Shown one piece after another: positions 1-4,531 of a stretch of 7,052 nucleotides of DNA. The stretch spans positions 1 to 7,052 of the forward strand of contig JAFGVF010000305.1 of the NCBI GenBank assembly GCA_016938155.1, read 5' to 3'. The DNA comes from Candidatus Cloacimonadota bacterium. GTDB lineage: Bacteria > Cloacimonadota > Cloacimonadia > Cloacimonadales > JAFGVF01. Position 1 is the stretch's first letter, and each line of letters opens with the position of its first letter. A program made the position numbers and the translations under genes. A model generated the notes under the pieces. The model was not told the origin of the DNA. It did not search any database and saw nothing but the letters and a program-made list of their open reading frames with translations.

Positions 1-1115
1 ATTTGTTTGGCATAAAGTCCGTAATCGATAGTTTCTATAAGTTGGTTTTGTTTATAAGAACCGGGAGCAATATAGGTATTTCTCATTCGGGAGGCAGGAG
101 CAAACCTATAACTCTGTCTTCTACCTGAGCCTGTGGGAGTTAAATCCATCTGTAATCCCCCCAGTTTATCAACGATATAAGATTTCAGAATTCCATTCTC
201 GATTAGTACGGTCTTTTCTGTTGGTTTACCTTCATCGTCGATATTAGTAGAACCCCAGAGATTGGTCATGGTCCCGTCATCAATTGCAGTTACTGCTTCA
301 TGAGCAATCTTCTGTCCCAACTTTCCGCTGAATACGCTTGCATTCTTAGCAACGGAAGTTGTTTCGAGGGCATGACCGCAGGCTTCATGAAAAACAACGC
401 CGCCAAAGGCATTTTCGATTACTACCGGAAATCTACCTGACGGGGCATAATCGGCTTGCAACATCTTTACGGCAGTTTCAGCTGCTGCAGCGCCAAGCTC
501 CTCAGGTTTTAAACTTCGTATAAATTCCCATCCGGCGAAAGCTCCCTTGTTCTTTGACGACGATTGTTTCTCATTGCCATTTGTGGCGATTGCATTAACC
601 ATTACCCTTACATACTTTCGTTGGTCTTCTGTCCAAAGTCCTTCAGAGTTCGCAATCAGAACATCCTGAACGACATCTGCGAGGTATGCTTTTACTTGAG
701 ATATATAAGGAGTTACGAGTCGGGCAGCATGGTCAATGCTGTGAAGGAAATCTATTTTCTCTTTTTTGGTTATCCTGTCTGGCTCTATGATAAAGGGATG
801 AATGTTCTCAACATTCCTTACCGTAGATGTATCGAAATGCTTCAGTTTATCCCGCATTACTTTCAACTTCACGGCATCAACGGTTTTCATCAGAGTTTCT
901 TCCGATAAATCGCTCGTGTAGGCATATATGGCTTTTTTACCGTAAAAGACTCGAATACCAATACCCGAGTCTATACCTGCTGTTGCATTTTGTGCTTTAG
1001 AATCAAACAACTGAAGCGTTGAACGATTTGTACTTTCTTGATATATTTCGGCAAAGTCTGCCCCATTTCCTAATGCTCGGTCGATTAATCGCTTTACTAT
1101 GCTCTGATCTAACAT
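1..1115 (-). CDS. tldD: TldD family metallopeptidase (TldD/PmbA system), 3' end outside window
   Basis: This reading frame is open from ATG at 1115 to the left edge of the window, giving 371 codons with no stop seen. Family TldD proteins are zinc metallopeptidases that work in the cytoplasm, usually as a heterodimer with TldE/PmbA, and proteolyse unfolded peptides, modified-peptide (microcin B17-like) precursors and CcdA antitoxin. The metal site HEACGHALE lies at residues 243-251, matching the HExxxH signature of the family. Further family blocks follow: DDGTMTN, then GSGRRQSYRFAPASRMRNTYIAPG near residues 330-353. The N-terminal domain contains the usual SGIGIRVFYG-like strand near residue 50. 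The remaining roughly 90 residues, including the conserved C-terminal Cys ligand, lie beyond the edge. The start follows the tetR stop by 10 nt, and its AGGGGA ribosome binding site overlaps that stop codon, so the two genes are very probably co-transcribed. A pmbA/tldE partner may follow outside the window; that is inference. Confidence 0.95.
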   Translation of the reverse strand, partial: MLDQSIVKRLIDRALGNGADFAEIYQESTNRSTLQLFDSKAQNATAGIDSGIGIRVFYGKKAIYAYTSDLSEETLMKTVDAVKLKVMRDKLKHFDTSTVRNVENIHPFIIEPDRITKKEKIDFLHSIDHAARLVTPYISQVKAYLADVVQDVLIANSEGLWTEDQRKYVRVMVNAIATNGNEKQSSSKNKGAFAGWEFIRSLKPEELGAAAAETAVKMLQADYAPSGRFPVVIENAFGGVVFHEACGHALETTSVAKNASVFSGKLGQKIAHEAVTAIDDGTMTNLWGSTNIDDEGKPTEKTVLIENGILKSYIVDKLGGLQMDLTPTGSGRRQSYRFAPASRMRNTYIAPGSYKQNQLIETIDYGLYAKQ

Positions 1116-1125
1116 TCAGTTTCCC

Positions 1126-1794
1126 CTATATTTCATCTTTCATGCAAGCGGCATCTTTTTCTGCTGCACATTCTTTCAACAGAATGCCTATATTATACTT
1201 ATACCATTCTTCGACATTGGTCGTGATCTCTTCACTATCAAGCAAGCGAACATATCCGCTCAATACTCTGCTGACATTCATGCGGATTGTATATAGAAAA
1301 AAGCTATACCACAGGTTCCAATCCAACTTGCTGTTCAGTGTCTTGTCCTCCAATCCTAAACGAACAATGTCACGAACCATATCGACACCCAACTTATTGT
1401 AATGATTCAGCTCATCAGCAACTTCATCATTGACATTAGCTTCAGTTATAAACCCTACATCCCCCAACAACTGATGTTTCAGTATATAGGGATGAGTTTT
1501 GTAAAATCCATAGTATCCAATCGCAAGAGCTTTTAACTTGCAAAAACCCTTCTGCTCCTGTTCTACTGCAGCCTGTAGGAATTCCAATCGCATCTTCATC
1601 CCCTTGATATACACAAGCACATACAACTCTTCTTTTGAAGTTATGTAAGTGTAGATTGTCTTTTTTGTGTACTCACAAGCATCCGCAATATCATCCATAG
1701 TTACTGTCTCATAACCCTTTTCTCTAAAAACTTCTTCTGCTTTCTCAACGATGTAATGCAACTTCATCTTCTTCATCTCTTCTTGTCGTCCCAT
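1126..1794 (-). CDS. TetR/AcrR family transcriptional regulator
   Basis: This is a 222-residue one-component repressor-type protein. Residues 14-62 form a typical TetR DNA-binding domain: the AEEVFREKGYETVTMDDIA segment (19-37) leads into the helix-turn-helix ACEYTKKTIYTYITSKEEL (39-57). The remaining 160 residues are an all-helical ligand-binding and dimerisation domain that is not conserved enough to name an effector. Length is normal for the family. I chose the ATG at 1794 because AAGGAG stands exactly 7 nt before it; an in-frame ATG at 1821 adds nine residues but has no ribosome binding site. The gene is 10 nt upstream of tldD and probably in the same transcript. A TTGACA box and a 19-bp near-palindrome lie 73-116 nt upstream of the start, so autoregulation is likely. 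The signal it senses is unknown; regulators of this size often control efflux or stress genes, but the only visible target here is tetR-tldD itself. Confidence 0.93.
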   Translation of the reverse strand: MGRQEEMKKMKLHYIVEKAEEVFREKGYETVTMDDIADACEYTKKTIYTYITSKEELYVLVYIKGMKMRLEFLQAAVEQEQKGFCKLKALAIGYYGFYKTHPYILKHQLLGDVGFITEANVNDEVADELNHYNKLGVDMVRDIVRLGLEDKTLNSKLDWNLWYSFFLYTIRMNVSRVLSGYVRLLDSEEITTNVEEWYKYNIGILLKECAAEKDAACMKDEI

Positions 1795-1801
1795 TAAAAA
1801 A

Positions 1802-1807
1802 CTCCTT
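1802..1807 (-). promoter_or_regulatory. Ribosome binding site that fixes the tetR start
   Basis: On the minus strand the sequence reads AAGGAG, then TTTTTTA, then ATG at 1794. The 7-nt spacing is optimal, while the longer in-frame ATG at 1821 is preceded by ACTCCT, which cannot pair with the 16S rRNA tail. This supports the 222-residue form over a 231-residue form. Confidence 0.8.
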
Positions 1808-1865
1808 TCAATCATACTCATAGGAGTAAACTCATCCTGAACCTATCCCACTCCCGGATACTTTC

Positions 1866-1910
1866 AGGTTACTCTGAGTTACCTTTACTCAACCTCAAGA
1901 ATAGTGTCAA
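1866..1910 (-). promoter_or_regulatory. Candidate tetR-tldD promoter with overlapping TetR operator
   Basis: On the minus strand a perfect -35 box TTGACA (1910-1905) is followed after 17 nt by TAAAGG (1887-1882), a poor -10 match with 3 of 6 bases. A 19-bp near-palindrome occupies 1866-1884; its plus-strand sequence is AGGTTACTCTGAGTTACCT. It has the form AGGT-n-ACTC-n-GAGT-n-ACCT, with only one mismatched base pair plus the central base. It covers the end of the -10 box and the expected transcription start near 1875, the classical place for a TetR-family dimer to block its own promoter. Function is inferred from position and symmetry. The alternative is that the palindrome binds another dimeric regulator. 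Confidence 0.55.
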
Positions 1911-2088
1911 CTCTTTTTTTCTTTCATCTGTGAAAATTAAAGTCAAGACTGCTCAAGCTCTGCACTTTTTCATCTAAGTTTTATCCTTTCCATCTGTTTA
2001 TATATACTTAGATTCTCTGACATACAGCATATAAAACTTTAATCAGAGCAGTTTATAATTGCTTGCAGTCCCTACCTGTAGGTTAACC

Positions 2089-2142
2089 GTGATTCAGTGG
2101 TAGGTCTCCGTGGCATTCGCGGGAGACCCAAGGGAGAATCAC
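2089..2142. repeat. Nested stem-loop, possible structured RNA or palindromic repeat
   Basis: Outer arms GTGATTC (2089-2095) and GAATCAC (2136-2142) pair perfectly. Inside is a symmetric 7/7 internal loop (AGTGGTA against CAAGGGA), then a second perfect 7-bp stem GGTCTCC (2103-2109) with GGAGACC (2122-2128), closed by a 12-nt loop GTGGCATTCGCG. A small CACC-AGA-GGTG hairpin (2140-2150) competes with the outer arm, and ACCTGTAGGT lies just upstream. It sits about 180 bp upstream of the candidate tetR promoter and has no gene immediately downstream on either strand, so a riboswitch role is not supported. A dispersed intergenic repeat or a small RNA is possible. Confidence 0.45.
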
Positions 2143-2169
2143 CAGAGGTGAAATTATTAATTATTAAAG

Positions 2170-2213
2170 CAAGATTATGAACTCAACAAGATTCAACAAC
2201 AAGATTCAAGATT
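2170..2213 (+). repeat. Four CAAGATT heptamers
   Basis: CAAGATT occurs at 2170-2176, 2187-2193, 2200-2206 and 2207-2213, the last two abutting. Spacing is irregular (17, 13 and 7 bp). The block is AT-rich and lies directly before the 11-bp inverted array. It may be low-complexity sequence; no role can be assigned. Confidence 0.5.
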
Positions 2214-2246
2214 AACACTATCCAAAGCCTTACAGTTTTGGCAAAA

Positions 2247-2335
2247 TCAACCATGGGTCAACCGTGGATTAACCGTGGGCCGACCGTGGCGACCACGGTT
2301 TGGGCATGGTTGAGGTATGGAGGAACCACGGTTAA
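2247..2335. repeat. 89-bp inverted array of eight 11-bp units (ACCGTGG/CCACGGT)
   Basis: The left half (2247-2290) is exactly four tandem 11-mers: TCAACCATGGG, TCAACCGTGGA, TTAACCGTGGG and CCGACCGTGGC. The right half (2292-2335) carries the unit in inverted orientation, with cores at 2293 (CCACGGTT), 2304 (GCATGGTT), 2315 (GTATGGAG) and 2326 (CCACGGTT), again 11 bp apart. The two halves mirror each other around base 2291, with 28 of 44 positions complementary. The centre is a perfect 7-bp hairpin ACCGTGG-CGA-CCACGGT. A period of 11 is close to one helical turn, so all units would lie on one face of the DNA. It could be a protein-binding array, a cruciform or a dispersed repeat. Function is unknown. 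Confidence 0.7.
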
Positions 2336-2449
2336 AGATATGATTTGTATTGCACTGCATTCAGGACTTTACACTGCTTTATGATCCCCCTCGAGTAATT
2401 CCTATCACTTCATGAGGGAAAATTACGAATGTAGGGTGTCTTAATGCGA

Positions 2450-2500
2450 GTGAATCGTCTGAGCCAATGCGGAAATTGACATAGTCAATTTACTCCATAC
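2450..2500. repeat. 51-bp dispersed repeat, copy A
   Basis: This copy matches 2870-2920 at 44 of 51 positions with no gaps. Weaker similarity extends about 17 bp further upstream, with one single-base shift. It contains a perfect inverted repeat AAATTGAC-ATA-GTCAATTT (2473-2491) with 8-bp arms. It ends in TACTCCATAC in both copies. Confidence 0.7.
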
Positions 2501-2670
2501 AATTGAAATTCAGTCCCGTTCGGGCCAGAAAAGAAAGCATCTGGAGTTTCATTCTTGAACACGATATAATTCTCTTTGTTTGTGCTTTTTGTGATGTTTG
2601 TGGTTGAAAATCTCTCTTTTCTTTTCTCCATCTCTTTCCCATCCAATAAAGAGACAATTCCCATAAGTCT

Positions 2671-2710
2671 CCCGCACTAACCCGGCACTAAGCCTGTACT
2701 GGAGTACGGG
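2671..2710. repeat. Short 11-bp-period array ending in an inverted unit
   Basis: GCACTAA at 2674 and 2685 and the related GTACTGG at 2696 are spaced exactly 11 bp, each following a CC-rich tract. The block begins with CCCGCACT (2671-2678) and ends with AGTACGGG (2703-2710), which are inverted repeats at 7 of 8 positions. GTACT-GG-AGTAC (2696-2707) is also a small perfect hairpin. The design resembles the array at 2247-2335 in period and in having units in both orientations, but the unit sequence differs. Confidence 0.5.
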
Positions 2711-2869
2711 AATCGTGTAAGATTTGTGGGTGCAGCCTCGTGCTTTTTTGTGTTTATTGGATGAGAGAGAGAAGATACGGAAGTCCCTGCTTCGCTATGA
2801 ACTCCCGATTAGAATTGGCAATCCACCATTGCGGAGGTCTATGGACCATTCGCAAGGTGTTTATTTGGA

Positions 2870-2920
2870 GTGCATCGTCTGTGCCGATGCGAGAATTGAC
2901 ACAGTCATTTTACTCCATAC
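2870..2920. repeat. 51-bp dispersed repeat, copy B
   Basis: This is the second copy of the element at 2450-2500, exactly 420 bp away. It contains a perfect stem-loop GCATCG-TCTGTGC-CGATGC (2872-2890), which is degraded in copy A. Its second inverted repeat, perfect in copy A, has a mismatch here. It lies 23 bp beyond the stop codon of the secreted hydrolase gene, so it is transcribed as that gene's 3' region unless a terminator intervenes. Confidence 0.7.
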
Positions 2921-2943
2921 TTTGGGAGTGCTTCATTCAAATG

Positions 2944-3714
2944 CTATTTAAATAGTGTATCAAAGAAAACTAACATGGAAGCCCATGCCATATTGGCTTC
3001 ATCTTTATAGTATGTTTTCCCGTTTGGGTTCGTAAAGTTGTGGGCAGGTAGATTACCATAGATGATAGAGGTGAAATCAGCTTCACATTCTTTCATCTCT
3101 TTCATAAAGGCATTCTGCTTTTCAAGTGGGGCTGCCGGATCTGTGTCTCCCTGGATTGCCAGGATCTTGGTCTTAATATCACCTTTTTTTGCTGTAAGCC
3201 CGGTGTTTATTGAGGAATGAAATCCGACTACACCATCTATATCTGTACCCAGTCTGGCCATATTGAGAACAACTCCTCCCCCAAAGCAATATCCGATGGC
3301 TGCTATTTTATCTGAATCTACATATTCCACCTTCTTCAGGATTGCTAAGGCAGCGTAAAAGCGTTCTTTTATGAGAGGAAAATCTGTACCGACTTCACTT
3401 GATTTCGCTCTGGCTTCCGTTATAGGAATCTCTTTTCCATCTCCATACATATCCAAGGCAAAAGCAACATAGCCCTCTTTGGCCAGTTTCATAGCTCTAT
3501 CCTTTGCATAATCATTGAGACCCTGCCACTCATGGACAACTAAAACTCCCGGGCGTTTTGCCGAGATTGATTTGTCGTATGCTAAGTATCCAACCAGGTT
3601 TTGTCCCTTTACTGTGTAACTTATAGATTCTGTATAGATATTTTTGTCCGTTTTCTGTGCATAAACTAAGGTGATTGATAGAATCAACAACGAAATTGTG
3701 ATTAGTATTTTCAT
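2944..3714 (-). CDS. Secreted dienelactone hydrolase family protein (alpha/beta hydrolase)
   Basis: The 256-residue product has an N-terminal signal peptide: MK, a hydrophobic core over residues 3-17, and a likely cleavage site after VYA at 19. The rest is an alpha/beta hydrolase of the dienelactone hydrolase type. The nucleophile motif GYCFGGG has Cys143 in place of the usual serine, as in true dienelactone hydrolases. Asp192 in GDTDPAAP and His225 in LPAHNFTNP complete the triad, and HEW at 61-63 supplies the Glu found beside the Cys in this family. Length and motif order are normal. Export to the periplasm or outside suggests an esterase or lactonase acting on an extracellular substrate rather than chloroaromatic breakdown; the substrate cannot be told. 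AAGGAG lies 6 nt before the ATG. The gene stands alone, with a spacer of about 350 bp upstream and repeats downstream. Confidence 0.92.
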   Translation of the reverse strand: MKILITISLLILSITLVYAQKTDKNIYTESISYTVKGQNLVGYLAYDKSISAKRPGVLVVHEWQGLNDYAKDRAMKLAKEGYVAFALDMYGDGKEIPITEARAKSSEVGTDFPLIKERFYAALAILKKVEYVDSDKIAAIGYCFGGGVVLNMARLGTDIDGVVGFHSSINTGLTAKKGDIKTKILAIQGDTDPAAPLEKQNAFMKEMKECEADFTSIIYGNLPAHNFTNPNGKTYYKDEANMAWASMLVFFDTLFK

Positions 3715-3745
3715 AGGAATCTCCTTTTAAATCATTATATCTCAA

Positions 3746-3774
3746 AGTATAATGGGAATAAGCCTAACAAACAA
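3746..3774 (-). promoter_or_regulatory. Possible promoter of the secreted hydrolase gene
   Basis: On the minus strand TTGTTT (3774-3769) is followed after 17 nt by TATACT (3751-3746), which would place the transcript start near 3739, about 25 nt before the ATG. A second box, TATAAT at 3739-3734, is a perfect -10 but has no good -35 and would leave only a 13-nt leader. The region is AT-rich, so chance matches are likely. Confidence 0.3.
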
Positions 3775-3820
3775 ATCTTAAATATACCCGTGTGTGTAAA
3801 AAGGGGAATAATCCTCACAC
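3751..3820. repeat. Imperfect 20-bp direct repeat upstream of the hydrolase gene
   Basis: AATGGGAATAAGCCTAACAA (3751-3770) and AAGGGGAATAATCCTCACAC (3801-3820) match at 16 of 20 positions, with starts 50 bp apart. The first copy spans the spacer of the candidate promoter. Both share the core GGGAATAAnCCTnACA. They could be regulator sites, but the AT-rich context makes this tentative. Confidence 0.35.
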
Positions 3821-4015
3821 TAATCTTTTTTTAGATGTTCATACAGATTGATAGCACAATCAAAGCAATTACTCATAATTAACATCATTCATATTGGGAT
3901 GTATAACAATCTTGCAGGTCGTTTAAGGATTATTGAAATCTTATACAAAGAATTGTCATAGTTGGGTATTTGGGCTATTTAGAGGAATTTATTGAGGAGT
4001 AATATCTTAGCTTTT
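3821..4015. other. Intergenic spacer without identified features
   Basis: This AT-rich stretch lies between the hydrolase promoter region and the terminator of the nuo-like operon. I see no open reading frame with a ribosome binding site and family resemblance, and no RNA gene. A weak plus-strand hairpin-plus-T-run (about 3791-3832) stands just before it but does not follow a gene. Confidence 0.5.
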
Positions 4016-4067
4016 GTAAAATAATAAAGGGCTTAATCTCACTTTTGTAAAGAGAGAGTTAAGCCCT
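4016..4067 (-). terminator. Factor-independent terminator of the nuo-like operon
   Basis: On the minus strand AGGGCTTAA (4067-4059) and TTAAGCCCT (4036-4028) form a perfect 9-bp stem. An inner CTC/GAG pairing may lengthen it. The stem is followed at once by the T-rich tail TTATTATTTT. It begins 12 nt after the stop codon of the diiron protein gene, so it should end that operon. CTTTTGTAAA occurs twice (4011-4020 and 4042-4051), once in the loop and once at the end of the tail. Confidence 0.85.
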
Positions 4068-4078
4068 AATAATGATTG

Positions 4079-4531
4079 TTATATCTTTTTTAATCTATTT
4101 TGAATCTTAGTGATATGTCCGACTTCTTGCAATCTAAGTTGCTCAAATATATCAATTGCAACCTCATTTAGAGATGTAAAGGTGAGAAACATTGAATATA
4201 CTTTTTCAGTATTAATCTCTCGCTTTAAGGCAATATTCAAGACTTCAGTGCCTGTGAATCCCGGTTCTATCCTATCGGTATTGACCAGCATTTCAAGGAG
4301 TTCTGAGTCAATTTGGAGTTTCTTTTCCAGATTATCTTTAGATATAGACTCCTCCTCTTCCAGATGTCGTAATCTATTGTAATGATCTGTCTCGTCACTT
4401 GCCAACTGCATCAAAATATCTTTTACATTTTCATCGCTAACTATTTCAGCTGCCTGTTTATAAAAGCCAAAGCTTTCAAATTCAATCTTCTTGGCATAGC
4501 TGATAATCTCTTTCAGATTTAGTTCTCTCAT
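4079..4531 (-). CDS. Rubrerythrin-type ferritin-like diiron protein
   Basis: This 150-residue protein is a four-helix ferritin-like bundle without a rubredoxin domain. Two half-repeats each carry E...Y followed by ExxH: Glu17 with Tyr24 then Glu47-x-x-His50, and Glu105 with Tyr112 then Glu136-x-x-His139. These six Glu/His residues are the expected ligands of a non-haem diiron centre. There is no CxxC, so any electrons for peroxide reduction would have to come from another protein. Relatives act in peroxide or oxygen defence or iron handling, in the cytoplasm; which applies here is unknown. The ATG overlaps the stop of the upstream flavoprotein gene as ATGA (4528-4531), and AAGGAG lies 5 nt before it inside that gene, so translation is probably coupled. 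It is the last gene before the terminator. Confidence 0.88.
   Translation of the reverse strand: MRELNLKEIISYAKKIEFESFGFYKQAAEIVSDENVKDILMQLASDETDHYNRLRHLEEEESISKDNLEKKLQIDSELLEMLVNTDRIEPGFTGTEVLNIALKREINTEKVYSMFLTFTSLNEVAIDIFEQLRLQEVGHITKIQNRLKKI

Larger units (their letters stand above)
1911..2943. other. About 1 kb non-coding, repeat-rich intergenic region
   Basis: No frame here looks like a gene. The short plus-strand frames at about 2724-2955 have no family resemblance, overlap each other in two frames and run across repeat sequence. What the region holds is small repeats: a nested stem-loop (2089-2142), four CAAGATT heptamers (2170-2213), an 89-bp inverted array of 11-bp units (2247-2335), a three-unit 11-bp array (2671-2710) and two diverged copies of a 51-bp element (2450-2500 and 2870-2920). 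The stretch 1911-2070 shows nothing I can name. No transposase remnant, tRNA or CRISPR array is seen. Confidence 0.7.

Noticed and set aside
564..908. 114-codon plus-strand frame
   Set aside because: It lies entirely opposite tldD, whose minus-strand frame is open and carries clear family motifs.
2247..2335. CRISPR array
   Set aside because: The units are 11 bp with no spacers and are in both orientations; no cas gene is present in the window.
2514..2544. Small hairpins CCCG-TT-CGGG and CCAGA...TCTGG
   Set aside because: Stems of 4-5 bp without a T tract are expected by chance; no terminator or RNA can be claimed.
2724..2955. Two overlapping short plus-strand reading frames of 71-75 codons
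   Set aside because: They have no good ribosome binding site and no family resemblance, they run through the 51-bp repeat and overlap the end of the hydrolase gene. They are probably chance frames.
3530..3745. 71-codon minus-strand frame starting upstream of the hydrolase
   Set aside because: It is out of frame with the hydrolase, overlaps its signal peptide and catalytic domain, and shows no motif.
3791..3832. Hairpin GTGTG/CACAC followed by a T run on the plus strand, resembling a terminator
   Set aside because: The stem is only 5 bp with a long loop, and no plus-strand gene precedes it.
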